From Agapanthus africanus (taxonomy: Eukaryota; Streptophyta; Magnoliopsida; Asparagales; Amaryllidaceae), in assembly GCA_030015575.1 (NCBI GenBank), contig CM057340.1:754485632-754549631 (forward strand): 64,000 bases of DNA, written 5' to 3'. Under the pieces are notes generated by a model, which was not told the DNA's origin, searched no databases, and saw only the letters and a list, made by a program, of their open reading frames with translations. Both the position numbers and the translations under genes were made by a program. Below, piece by piece: positions 24,850-36,720 of this stretch. The first letter of the stretch is position 1, and each line of letters starts with the position of its first letter.

Positions 24850-27800
24850 TTTACAATTATTTAAGAACTAATTTACAAATAAGAAAGGGTATCTTGCACG
24901 CATGCCATCTTCTCTTTTCCATGTTGATTCTCCTAGTGAGTCTTTTCTTCACATCACTCGAACCAAGTTAACTTTCTTATTCCAAAGTGACTTTACCTTT
25001 CTATCCAGAATTTCAACGGGTTGTTGCTCACAAGATAAGTATGTCTATTCAGTGAGCTCGGAGTGATCAAGAATATGGCTGGGGTCGCTCACATATCTTC
25101 GGAGTTGGGATATGTGGAACATGTTGTGCACTCCTTCCAATGAGGGTGGAAGTGCCAAGCGATATGCACTTCTCCGACTCATTCGAGTATGTCGAACGGT
25201 CCAATGTATCTCGGACTTAGCTTACCCCTCTTTCCAAAACGAATCACTCTACGTTTTGGAGAGATCTTTAGAAAGACATGATCGCCCGATTGGAACTCCA
25301 AGTATCGGCGCTTTTCATCTGTCCAGTGCTTCTGTCAGCCTTGGGCTATGCGCACTCGTTTCCTGATAGTGCGAACTACATCTAGAGTCGCCACTATCAT
25401 CTCAGGTCTAAAGTGTTCCCTATCTCCGATATCGTCCCAACTTAATAGTGAACGACACTTCCTTCCATAGAGCGCTGCAAACGGTGCCATTCCAATACTC
25501 GCTTGGTACCGGTTGTTATATGAAAACTCCACAAGATGTAGGTGATATTCCCACGATCCTCCAAAGTCTAACATACAAGCTCTTAGCATATCTTTAAGGA
25601 TCTGAATCGTTCTTTCAGACTGTCCATCTGTTTGTGGATGGTAAGCTGTGCTAAAGTTCAGACTCATTCCCAAGCTAGCTCGCAGACTTTGCCATAATTG
25701 CGATCGGAATCTGATGTCACGATCGGAGACAATGCAAACCGGTACCCTATGTAATCTCACGATCTCCTACATGAGTTCATGGGTATCAGAGATAGTACAT
25801 ATTGAAGAGTTAAATCTTACTTAGATTCAAACTTACCTCCATGTACTTCTTTGCTGGTGTCTCGGTAGATTGGCCAACTCGAAAGGGAATAAAATGAGCC
25901 GACTTTGTGAGTCGATCCACAATAACCCATACTGCACCGTTACCATTTGTGCTGCGACGAAGAGCAGTCACAAAATACATGGTAATGTGTTGGCACTTCC
26001 ATTCTGGGATAGGTAACGGTTGAAGTAAACCAGCAGTCCTGTGATATTCAGTTTTTACTTGCTGACACACCAAGCATTTGGCTACGCTTCTGGCTACTTC
26101 ACGCTTCATTCCATGCCACCAGTAATGTTGCCGCGGATCTTTGTAAATCTTTGTACCACCAGGGTGTACTGAGTATGGAGAGCTGTGAGTTTCTTTCATC
26201 AACTCTTCCTGAACAGGACCTTGTGGTACACATAATCTGCTTCCGTATCTCAAAGATCCGTCTTCATGGATGATGAAGTCTGTTCTAAGTCCACTTTCTA
26301 CTTGTTCTCTGATCTTTTGCAACTTGGCATCGCTTGCTTGAGCTGCTTTGATCTTATTGACAATTGTAGACTGAACTTGTAAATTCATAAAACTTGAAAT
26401 GTTACATGGCATGACTACTTCTATCTCCATCTGATGCAAATCTTGTTGTAGCTTCCACTGTGTGGTGAGATTCATTGACAGTGATTGATGACTAAGTGCA
26501 TCAGAAACTACATTCACCTTCCCTGAATGATATTATAGGTTGATGTCGAAGTCCACCATAAGTTCTAACCATCTTCTCTGCCGCATATTCAGCTCTTTCT
26601 GAGTAAACACATACTTCAGACTTTTGTGGTCTGTGTATATATCTACCCGTTCTCTAGAAGATAATTACGCCAAATCTTCAGTGCAAATATAATAGCTGCC
26701 AACTCTAAGTCATGCGCTGGATAATTGCGCTCATGAATCTTCAACTATCTTAATGCATAAGCTACAACTTTACCGTGCTAATGTAGAACACATCCTAATC
26801 TTTTACTGGATGCATCGCAATGCACTACGAAACCTCCAGATTGGTCCGGTATTACGAAAATAGGCGTTGTTGTCAATCTTGACTTGAGTTCTACAAAAAC
26901 TTGTTCACATGCTTCTGACCACACGAATACTTCATCCTTACGTGTGAACTTGGTCAGGAGTGTTGAAATCTTCGAAAATCCTTCAATAAATCTTCGGTAG
27001 TATCCTGCTAAACCCAAAAAACTTCGAATGTTCTTCACTATCTTTGGTGTCGGCCATTCGCGTACTGCTGATACTTTAGTTGGATCCACAGAGATTCCTT
27101 CACCTGAAACGATATGTCCGAGAAATCCGACTTGATCTAGCTAAAACTCGCACTTGTTGTACTTAGTATAGAGTTGATACTGTCGCAAAGTCTCCAGGAC
27201 AATCCTTAAATGTTCAGCGTGCTCTTTCCGATTCTTTGAATATACTAGGATGTCGTCGATGAAAATCACAACAAACCTGTCTAGGTATTCTCGAAAAACC
27301 TGGTTCATCAGATTTATGAATATGGCTGATGCATTGGTCACTCCAAATGGCATCACGAGAAACTCATAATGTCCATAGCGAGTCCTGAATGTCGTCTTCG
27401 GAATATCAGACTCTTTGACCTTCACCTGATGATAACCCGAACGAAGATCTAAGTTTGAGAAAATGCAAGACCCACTTAGCAGATCGAACAGATCGTCGAT
27501 TCGCAGTAGTGGATACTTGTTCTTTATCGTGACTTCGTTCTAAGCTCTATAATCAATGCACATTCTGAGATCCCCAACTTGAAGTACTGGGACGAATCCA
27601 TCTTTTCTGCAGAAGTTCGTCCAGCTGAGTACAGATCTCCTTCAAACCTTCTGGACTTAAATGATATGGTGTTTTGATCACCGGTTGTGCTCCAGGTACT
27701 AATTCAATTCCAAATTCAAGAGCTCGATCATGAGGCAAACCTGATATGTCTTTAGGAAATATATCATTGAACTCTCGAACTACCTCTGGCTTATCTTCTC

Positions 27801-28201
27801 CCGCCTTTAGAGTTGCAATCACTGCCTTCTTCGGTTTTGCTTTGTATGTGCTAGGCTCTCCACTTTTGAAAAAAAGACCGGATGCTCTGAAATCTCGAAC
27901 ACTACCCTCCTTTAACGACAGTCGATGGTAGCATAGAAAGTTTCTAGCCAATCCATACCCAAAACTACATCGAAGTTCGGTATGTCCAGCACCTTGAAGT
28001 CAGCATAAAATTCTTTGCTGCAGACGACCACTGGACACAGGTCTTATCCTATTGTTGCTTTTAGAACGTCGTTCCTTGAACTGACATTCCAGCTGGATAC
28101 GAGCGGTTTGACTGGAATCGCATGAGTTCGGACGAACCGTTGCGACATAAAACAATAAGATACTCCAGTATCGAAGAGTGCTAGTGCAGGAAGTGAGGCT
28201 A
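24850..28201 (-). pseudogene. pol of element B (protease, RT, RNase H, integrase, chromodomain)
   Basis: In order on the minus strand: protease (ALFDTGVS near 28170, normally DTGAS), reverse transcriptase (27951-27141 with [18 protein letters not shown] and FIDDILVYS), RNase H ([32 protein letters not shown]), integrase zinc domain (HPGG, YWWHGMK, CLVCQQVK), integrase core (FVTALRR, IVSDRD, YHPQTDGQSERTIQ) and a chromodomain remnant (YLSCEQQPVEILDRK near 25030). The first catalytic Asp of integrase reads Tyr (ITMYFVT). A deletion of about 40 bases at 27553 removes the usual VLFVKKKDGS block, and several single stops occur. The integrase core is split by a 70-base intron (25767-25836) whose removal restores the frame. 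Confidence 0.9.
25767..25836 (-). other. Intron in integrase core of element B
   Basis: 70 bases; donor GAG|GTAAGT, acceptor CATGTAG|GAG, branch-like CTGAT about 22 bases before the acceptor, AT-rich. The length is not a multiple of three. Removal joins KYME to EIVRLH in phase 0, exactly the contiguous block seen in related integrases. Confidence 0.75.
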
Positions 28202-28300
28202 CTAAGATTGTACTTAAGTTATGTGAGATATGTTTTAGGTATAGGAAAAGATATTTGATATGTATAAGGATTGAAAGAAAGCTTGAAAGAAAAGAGTTAC
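28202..28300 (-). other. Probable intron between nucleocapsid and protease of element B
   Basis: 99 bases, GTAACT...TCTTAG, T-rich, with a CTCAC branch-like site 26 bases before the end. It contains no stop, so the frame stays open whether it is retained or removed. Removal joins GQVIS to VASLPALALFDTG. An 87-base insertion with a GTA micro-repeat is an alternative reading. Confidence 0.55.
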
Positions 28301-29584
28301 CAGAGATGACTTGGCCAGTGGTTTCAGCTTCTTCCACAGTCATTGTGAAAGCTTGTCGCCTTGATACATTCCTCCTTGCTGGAGGAGCATTCCTCTGTCC
28401 GTTCCTCTGTCCTTGAGGTAGGTTCCTTTGTGCTTGATAGAACTGACGAGGAGGAGGTGCAGTAGGTCTACAAGGAGGTAGAGCTGGGAGAGCAAGATGA
28501 GGAGCAGGTGTATGGATAGCTGGCCGCTGCGGATAGGTGATTGCTGGTCTGGGTGCAGAATTTGGATTGAGTCTACGAGGACAAGATCCAATATCATGTG
28601 TGGATAAGCCACAGACTAAGCAAAGGAGATTAGCATGCCTGTAGTCCTTCGACAGGTGTCCATTCCTCCTGCAGTAGGTGCAAAAATCTGGACTGGGCCG
28701 GTTGAAAGGTACCCCCGGTCTCCTAGGTACAAAAGGTGGCCTAGAAGAGGCTCCTCCTGCTATTTGAGTAGCAGGGCGCTTCATACCGGCAGATTGAAGT
28801 CTGCCCTTCTTCTTCACTACTGCCTCGTATCGACGGGCAGCCTTCAAAGCTAAGTCGTGGGTTGGAAAATCCCCTGTAGCTAATACGGCTTGGATCTCCT
28901 AGTCCAACCCATGCTGAAATCTTCTGGACCTGATCTTAGCAGTCGGTATGAGATGTGCCGTGAACCTGTTACGGTCTTGTGTTAGCTGTGCAGTATGTGA
29001 TATCAGAAAATTCGAAATTTAAAACATATTTTACCTGCTCAAGATAGTGAACGCAGCATCATACTCATCCATGGATTTGCTCCACATAGAGCCTTGTTGT
29101 AGGTTGATGAATTGCTGCTCCATGTCAAATCAGTCAGTCTTGGGAAAATACTTCGCGTCAAACATGTCGCGAAAAGTCTTCCATTCGATTGGCTGAGTAA
29201 GACGGCTTTCTTCCGCCTTCTACCATACTCGGGCATTATCGGTAAGTTGCAGCTTCGCAACCCTTACCCAAGTAATGTCTTGCACTTATGCTGCCGCCAG
29301 ACATCTTCGATTGATTGAGCTCATTTCTCAGCTTCCAAAGGACTCTCTTTCCTAGAGAATTGTTTAGGATGCAGTGCCCGGAATTGCTTGACTCGAGGTG
29401 CTTCCGCTTCTGGACGGTTTAGTAGGATAGCGGTCTGTTGCTGCGGTCCCTCCAGGAGGCTCTTTATTGGCTTGAGCAGTACCGTCAACTCATTGATCGG
29501 AGCTGCTACGGTAGGTGTAAGTGGAAGAGGTGGTGGTGTGGTGTTGTCGTTCACGTTGGTGCTAGTATTGTTTGGGGAATCCAT
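28301..29584 (-). pseudogene. gag of element B
   Basis: The ATG at 29584 (MDSPNN) opens the Gag reading frame. Visible blocks are FRALHPKQFSRKESPLEAEK, LQLTDNARVW, QPIEWKTFRDMFDAKYFPKT, EQQFINLQQGS, then after an intron (28966-29034) FTAHLIP and RRFQHGL. The nucleocapsid zinc knuckles are CTYCRRNGHLSKD and CLVCGLSTHDIGSC. The first knuckle lacks its last cysteine. A frameshift near 29230 and a few stops show decay. The capsid and RNA-binding roles are known for the family. Gag and pol are one frame here, with the gag-protease junction interrupted by the 99-base segment at 28202-28300. Confidence 0.85.
28966..29034 (-). other. Intron in gag of element B
   Basis: 69 bases; donor AGCAG|GTAAAA, acceptor GTAACAG|GTTC, a perfect plant branch motif CTAAC 20 bases before the acceptor, AT-rich with in-frame stops. 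Removal joins FTILSR to FTAHLIP, restoring the typical Gag block and the frame of the downstream exon. Confidence 0.75.
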
Positions 29585-29587
29585 AAC

Positions 29588-31785
29588 CTTAAAAGAAAAA
29601 TAGGGTTAGGATAGATACAAGAAATAGGAAATATAAAGAATGTTTTAGTTGTTTATTCTTATAATTCTTGTAATATATTGCTTAGGTTTCCATGCAGAAC
29701 TGACATTCATGGGCCACCAACAAAACTTGTCATACCCCGCTTCCCGGTATACGGATAAGGAGACGTGAGTAGGCCCGCGATGTATTTGCTCAGAAGTAAA
29801 CACGTTAAGCTTAAATAAGCAATATAATACAAATGTACATAAGAAAGACATGAGATATAAATGAACAACAACTTTTTATTTATTAACATTCTTTACAATA
29901 TAACTGAAAAGTAAATACAATGTGGAAAGCAATGCCTAAACAATGGCATGGACTAAAAGTAAAAATATATACAAGTGACTAGAGCTCCGGGTCCTCTATG
30001 AACTGCTCCAAGTCTTCAGAGCTGGGCTCGATCTCCAGAGAGTCGGGTCCTCCTGACAACATTCCAAAGAAAGAATAGAAAAAGAATGTCGTCAGCGAAC
30101 AATCGCTCGGTAAGTCCCAAAAAGAGATAGAAATAGACTGAACAGGTAAAGAGAATATATCTGGTATAATGTATGTTTATTATGTTAACGTTGTTATTTA
30201 TAGCTTGGTACAGAATATGCCAGTGTATATGAGAGAAGTCCAACTATTCCGTGGACCATGGTATATGGAGCACAAGGACCCGTCAAGCCACAGGACAACA
30301 GCAATGGATATTCAGGTTAAGTGTATTAAAGTGACCATCATCGTGGCACTTTTAATACATTCCATACCAATCTACCCCTTTAAAAACACCGTAATGTTTA
30401 TTGTATTGTTTATAGTTGAAAGACTTGCCGAAACCATGATATCAATTGTTTATATAAACGGATAAGGATGTAAACGAATAGTCATGTGATCAAGTCCATA
30501 TATATCCATGGTTCGGTCAGTTCAAGTCATGTTGATATTGTATAGTATTCCAGTATTCATGTTTCAATTTCCAGTTAATAAGGATTCATGTTGAATTGGA
30601 GTTATATTTGAATTGTATTCATGTAAGGATTGTATTCAATTTAAACTGAGACTCTGTCTGAGTCAGACACTTAAACAAAATTTGATTCTTAAATTAGGTT
30701 TTGGAGTTATCGGTAACTACTGCATATGGACGGCAGAATTTGTGACTTTTTCCAAGCCAATTACAATTGATAACCCCGTTTTAGTTTCCTACCTTAAATA
30801 GGCAAGCACCCACTTTCTCCGGCTTCTTGAGGCTCTAGAGAATTGATCCCACTTAAACCTATATTTACTAGGGTACTTATTGTAAATTAATAAACTTGAG
30901 GGGGTTTTGTGAAAAATAGTTTTGATAAACTTTTAAAATAAACCTCAAGCATTTATTTATAATTTTTAGGCTTTTCATGGATGTAATTTTTATATGATAG
31001 TATTCTAATGATTATAAACCTAAATTGAATAGTATATGGTATTTTAGTGTAAATTGAAATTGTATGGATTTACGATGGTATATTCATGAAATTTGTGATT
31101 CTTGTGTTTAGAAAACATGGAATTTATTATAAATATAAAATAGATGTTTTGATAATATTTATATGTATATAATTATTAAATAGAAAATTACATTTTTCTT
31201 AAAAATTGTATTAAAAATTCCATCGAGATTGGATGCTCCGTGAGGATGTCTGCATCTCGCTCTACTAGTCCTGAGAATGTACGATAACCCGTCATCCAAA
31301 TCGGGTTCCCCAAAATGGGTTGTAGAGGCTTAATTGCAAGGAATTTAATTAAAACAATTTAAAGAATACGGTTTTTTAATAGTTTATGGTATTTTAATAT
31401 AAAATTGTATTAGCCATAAAAATATAGTTTTCAAGCAATCATGCTATGTCATGATGAGTATTGTATGAGCTAGTTTATTACCTCGTGAGGTTTTTCTAAA
31501 AGTAATATGAGCAATTATGATAAAAGAATGTCGTAGGTAAATTTTGTAGTATTTAACTGTAACAATGTAATACAAGTTGCTTAGCTTGGTATTTTAAATT
31601 GAAATTTGTTCTCAATGTTGGTTTATGGTTTTTAAAGAATATATAAAGAAATTGTTGATTTGTTATTAAGAAAATTTTGGTTTTTTAACAAATTTTGAAT
31701 CGGATGTCGGGCTAACTCCACTTCCGACGAGTTTTGAAAAGAGAAGTTTTTAGAATAGGAAGAGAGAGGAGGAGAGGGGACTTAC
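29588..31785 (-). other. Predicted leader intron of element B
   Basis: The donor ATCCA|GTAAGT lies in the 5' LTR about 190 bases after its TATA box. The acceptor TTTTTCTTTTAAG|GTT lies three bases before the gag ATG, with CTAAC 20 bases upstream. Splicing would remove most of U5, the primer-site region and the leader (2198 bases), giving an mRNA for translation rather than a genome for reverse transcription. Inferred only from motifs. Confidence 0.5.
31780..31785 (-). promoter_or_regulatory. 5' splice site in 5' LTR of B
   Basis: GTAAGT following CATCCA. Same position as in the 3' LTR and in LTRs A2, F and G. Confidence 0.55.
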
Positions 31786-31978
31786 TGGATGAAAAGAGAA
31801 AGATAAGGTATAGGATAAATTTGATGGCTTCGTGGAGTCGCGGTGTCACCGGAATTGTCCCGAATTGTCGCCGGAACATGACCTTGGGCTAACTCCACTT
31901 GTACACTTCATTGACTTGGAAAAAATTTGAGAGTTTTGACAATGGATTTCAGAATGGAGAGGGCTAGGGTGTGATGTT

Positions 31979-31988
31979 GTATTTATAG
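31979..31988 (-). promoter_or_regulatory. TATA box, 5' LTR of B
   Basis: CTATAAATAC on the minus strand, in a position matching the 3' LTR. It would drive the element transcript. Confidence 0.6.
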
Positions 31989-32358
31989 GAGAAATTAAGG
32001 TTTTGAGAATTGAAGAATGGAATTAAAATGCATTAAAATTTTCGATTAATACCTCATTTAATTCTCTGTTTAATTTCAAGAAAAACAAATAGCACTGGGG
32101 TTAAGGGGGAGGCCAAAAGACTAGGGTTAAAATTTTTGAAGCATTCCCGACGGAGAAAACCGGCAGCGCTGGCCTAAATCCCATCTTCGCTGGTTGTTTA
32201 GTGGGGTTGGGTGCTTGGATTGGTGCCACGTGTTGGTGTCTGCTCATATAACATTTCCCACATGTTTGATTTCCGAGGCTTTTCATTTTTATATGTATTT
32301 CACGTGTAAACTTTTATGCTTCCAAAAATTTTAAAAGAAAAATCATTAAAAATAATAT

Positions 32359-32431
32359 GTGGCTGATGAGATTTGAACACAGGAGCTATGTCACAGCAGT
32401 ACAAGACTTTACCAATAAGCTACAAGTTGCT
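32359..32431 (-). other. tRNA-like block in 5' LTR of B
   Basis: Counterpart of 24629-24701. The A-box-like part is TAGCTTATTGGTAAAG; the B box has drifted to GTTCAAATCTC. Confidence 0.45.
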
Positions 32432-32654
32432 TTCTTGTTGTTCTTAAACAAATTAAATACTTATAGCATACTCATGGTTGCAAATACTCCATTTAGTACT
32501 TTAATTTTAAACAAATTTCTGTACATTAAAAACAGAGTCGTTACATCATGTCATGTTATATTTATGGTTCGGATCAAGTCAAATCAAGCATGTAATAAGG
32601 TGTTCATACAAGTCATGCACATAAGTAATAATTTCTCATGTCATGTAATGTGTT

Positions 32655-34546
32655 TGTATGTCGATGTCGCACACCCCACGCACTTGTGGGGAGGTGGAAT
32701 TTACAAAAAACGATTTTTCTTACTTCGCAATATCGACTTTAACTCCAGGATCTTTACGGAAACCTTAACTAGCTATATCTACTGGGAGGTTCTGACTACC
32801 ATGTCAGTATTTATACCTCCTTGATTCTAGTCCTTCGGGTTTTCTTCTCTTCCTCCTCTTGAGCTCCTCGAAGATCCAGATCGCGCTTGATCGTTGGCCT
32901 TCTCGTGTTGAAGATGATCCACCCGAAAGTCTATACTTCAAGCACCAACCTCTAAACCAAGGTAACTAGTTCACTAAGTTAGGTAACTTAGAAGATGTAG
33001 AGTATCTAATGGAGTATTTTATCTCAAGAGACCTAATGGCTCACAACACATGTGAAGATTTTAGGTCTTGAGGAAAAAAGAGAGAAATTGGAGAGAGAAA
33101 GGGAAAATGCAAATGAGCAAGTGAGAAAGCAAGTGAAGAATGACTCCTACACTCATCTCACTCAAGCATGCAATATTTTCCAATTGAAAATATCAAGCAT
33201 GCTTGAATAGTGAGTCCAAACCAATAAAGTAACACAAATAAGTCATGCTTCACCATGCCACAAATATCTCCATTTTCCACCTCATTAATCTATTTCTCAA
33301 CATAGATAAATCCAAATAATAAGGTGTCTCCTTCTAGAAGCATCGCTTGTGAAATTACAAGAATGCTCTCACCGCCCTCACCGTATATACATATCTGTAT
33401 TCGTATTCCGAAAAATACGAATACAATAAGATAATAATAATCCAATAATATAATACTAGAATCCGGCTTAAACCAAAGCTCACTAGTATTATCCATCCCA
33501 ACAACATCCGTGTAGCCAGTATATGTATATGATCGGAACCCTGCCGTAAAACCATACGGCCTTTACATTGTTTCGTCCGAAGCAGGGAAATCCTCTGTGT
33601 GGGATTCTAAAGACTCGACAGTATGCTGGCAATGGGTTTAACCATAAATCCGTCAGCGGTACTAGCTGCACGTAACGGCTACCCAGGTATCTATCGATAA
33701 GAAGGCCGATGAGCAAACTCATCCGAACTCCTACTGAGACTATCTGTGACAATCTCCGTACAGTCCAATACACCCTGAGAAACTACTGGAGTACCTACCT
33801 ATAAATCTCGCCTGCCCTGATCAGGGATTTTGTGTAATAGCTTTCTGAACACAGCGTGATATCAACCCCCATACCGGGAGAGACAAATCCTATCTAACCG
33901 CTACTACCTCCAAGTGCTTCGGGACTGCACCCAACTATTACATATTTGCACGAATCCTTTGAGTCGTGGTAGGATAGTAATCTAAATACAGTGGGAATAC
34001 ACTCGAGACGAATAGTGACGTCAAGTCAATAGACTAACCTGTACTCATGCCATCCGGGAATTGCTACCTGATGATAGGTATAATACCAACCAGCAGTTCC
34101 TAACGAGTCTGTTTAGTGCAACTCATAACCTAATGAGCACCTGTACACTATGTCCGGTACGACATACCAATGGCTATGGGACAGACCATCTCCCATTCTG
34201 GGATGAGAAGTGTATACACTAGTCTACTCTAGAGTATCGATACCCCATCTCGATAATCCTACGACTAAGGACCTGTATAAGGATGTGCTTATAGATTACC
34301 AGCCCCTACTAGTGTGGCTGTCATCATAACGCTGGTAGTCAAGCAAACATCCTAAGAGCTCTACCAATATGTGTTAGCGATATGCTAAAAGCAACATATA
34401 CACATATTGAGGTAGAATCAAACCGAGTAGTATACTACCATTTTGAGTAAGACTGTTATTATATCTGTGAATATCCCAAGCTTCCAAAATGTAATAAACA
34501 ATTCAGTGCTTTACAATAATGGGCTCTAAAGCATATTTCACTAACA
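32655..34546 (-). mobile_element. Solo LTR E3, inserted in G
   Basis: 1892 bases from TGTATGTCGATG to CACTAACA, flanked by a perfect GTGTT duplication (32650-32654 and 34547-34551). The minus strand starts TGTTAGTGAAATATGC, like many plant LTRs of the TGTTAGTGAAATATGCCCTAG type. No internal region is present, so its superfamily cannot be proven. It is the intact reference for E1 and E2. Confidence 0.9.
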
Positions 34547-35946
34547 GTGTTAAGTATAGAAAATAGTTATACTAGAACATTAATATGGTATAAACCACTC
34601 ACTACTCAAAATTACTAAGATTATGGTCTTATGAGACAAAGATGTTAGTTTGATCAGATGTTTAAGTGAGGAAAGTAAAATAGTTGGTGTTTAGATGTAG
34701 TGGAATCTATTTATTTGAGTGCCATTTGTATGCGCTCCACTTCTTTAATTATAGGAGCTTGTGGGTGGTTGTATATTCAGACTAGATTTGTTGAGTGACA
34801 CTGGTTTGGACCTCGGATTTCGAAGCACTGAGATGAACTAACGGATTTGGTTTAGGAATTTTATGTTTCGAAGCACACTGTAAGTGGTACCTTATCCTCA
34901 TTACAGATGCACAAAAATATACATATCCATATGCAGGCTATATCATTTATACTGTTTAATTATATGCATAGTAGCATATATTTCCAGTCTCATGTCCTAT
35001 AGCCCATATAATAAGGGTAATTCTAGCATCATATAGAAATTTGGAATAGATGTTCAGTTACAGAAAACGGGTAGGTTATCTGCTACATAAACAACTTTTT
35101 AACCACAAAAATTATCATAGAGCTCATAGATACAGTCAAGTTAATTATGAAATTTATCTGATCTTGAATTAATACTTTCAAAAAAAAGAATACTAAAGTG
35201 TATTAGGAAACAATTAAATGTTTCTTTTTTTTAATCTTAAGGGTATTTTTGTGAAAAACTTATCCTAGGCAAGTTAATGTTACTTTTATGAAAAAATTAA
35301 CTTTTGAAATTAAACGTATTTTAAATGTAATCTTAACGTTCCAAAAATAAACTATTGACAAAAATTCTAGGACATAAAACTAATGATATAACTTATTAAT
35401 GTGTTACCTGATATGTCTAAATCTATCTGTATGCTTATAATTAACATTATATAATAAAAATTGACCTATCTGAAAATTTAATAAAAATGGTTAGGTCACA
35501 ACCAAAAAAAACAATTGTATTATAATTGTAAAGTCAGAATACTTTATCTACACAAACCCACAGCAAACTATACATTTAACTTTATACGAAACTAATATAA
35601 ACATGTATACTACTATTTAATGTGATTGCTATAAGTATGAGAATAATAACCATTACCGCTGCACAAAAAAACTAATTAATACTAAATAAATGAATAACTA
35701 CAAATAAACAATGATTTACACATGCAAACTTTTTATGGTTCATAAAAAGTTAATTAACTATAGGATTCAATGCCAACAGTATTAACAAGAAAAATTGGTA
35801 AGATTTTATAGACAAGGCAGTACGTAATACACTTAAAAACTGTGTCTTATTGGAATCTATAATAAGGTAAGGGCAGCGATATCTAGGGGGAGCACGACAA
35901 GGAAATGAAAGTGGGAAAGATCGAGAGAGATAGAAAGGGAAAGAGG

Positions 35947-35952
35947 ACTTAC
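35947..35952 (-). promoter_or_regulatory. 5' splice site in LTR G
   Basis: GTAAGT after CACGA, downstream of a TATATATA box near 36370 on the minus strand. Confidence 0.45.
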
Positions 35953-36720
35953 TCGTGATTAGGACATGTGAAAACGAAAAATCCATTGTGGCATTTCATC
36001 GAGTACTGACTCGAGCAAAATCACAACATCGACAGAATGGGGATCCGGAGGCTACGAAATGATCAGGGAGGTCGGGTGAACTTCGGCCCAGCCTTGGAGC
36101 TTCGTTTCTTGGCTCAGAACGGCAGCACTTAGCTAACAAGTTTGAGGGTTTGGTGGAATTGTCGACGACGACGATGATGGTGACGATGGCGGCGGTTCTG
36201 TTGCGGTTGTTGACATTGCGGCCGACGACGAAGACAGAGATGCTATTGATGGAGGGAATGAAGTTGGTGATGAAAGAAGTTGGGTTCGGCCATAGGGTGG
36301 CCGGCCATGGTTGCGTGAAGAGACAGAACGAGATGAGAAGAAGAGGGGGAGAGATGAAACAGGAGAGGGTGTTATATATAGAAGGAGAAGAATGACAGAG
36401 AGAGAGTGTATGGGGAGAAGAAGAGTCGTCGGTATGGGAGGCCCATAGTAATGTGGGAAGATGAACAGTGAGGGATTTTGAAAGGATAGTGAATGTTTAG
36501 GGCTTTTATAGAAGAAAATAAAAGAAAGGAAAGTAGAAGCAGGAGGGAAAAGAAAGAATAGGAGTGGTGGTCCTAGGTTAATAGGAAAAATAGATTTAAT
36601 TGAATGGGTTTTGTTTTAAATTGGCTTATAGGTTTGAGCTGTTGGGTGCATAGGAAGGTAGAGGGTTTAAAAAAGAAAGAAAAGATAATGAAGAAAGGAG
36701 TTTTAGGCTTGGGTTTGGGT

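Larger units (their letters stand above)
21967..32545 (-). mobile_element. Complete Tekay-type (chromovirus) Ty3/gypsy element B
   Basis: Two direct LTRs (21967-24815 and 29728-32545) flank a minus-strand gag-pol. Both outer edges carry the perfect 5-bp duplication TCATG (21962-21966 and 32546-32550). The polymerase order, the C-terminal chromodomain region and the purine tract TCGAGGACGAAATTTTTGTAAGGAGGG are typical of the Tekay lineage. It is inserted in LTR G. Genes are damaged. The sequence after the 5' LTR (minus strand AGTTTTGTTGGTGGCCC) is a poor match to the usual initiator-tRNA primer site. The intron-like structures are described separately. Confidence 0.95.
29728..32545 (-). mobile_element. 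5' LTR of element B
   Basis: 2818 bases, ends TGTAACGACTC...GGGTATGACA (minus strand). It aligns along its length with the 3' LTR, with many scattered differences and a shortened TA tract, so the insertion is not recent. Confidence 0.95.

Noticed and set aside
28986-29034. A 49-base intron ending at the nearer acceptor (GCACAG) in gag
   Set aside because: Too short for a plant intron and it creates a stop at once; the acceptor 20 bases further restores the frame and was preferred.
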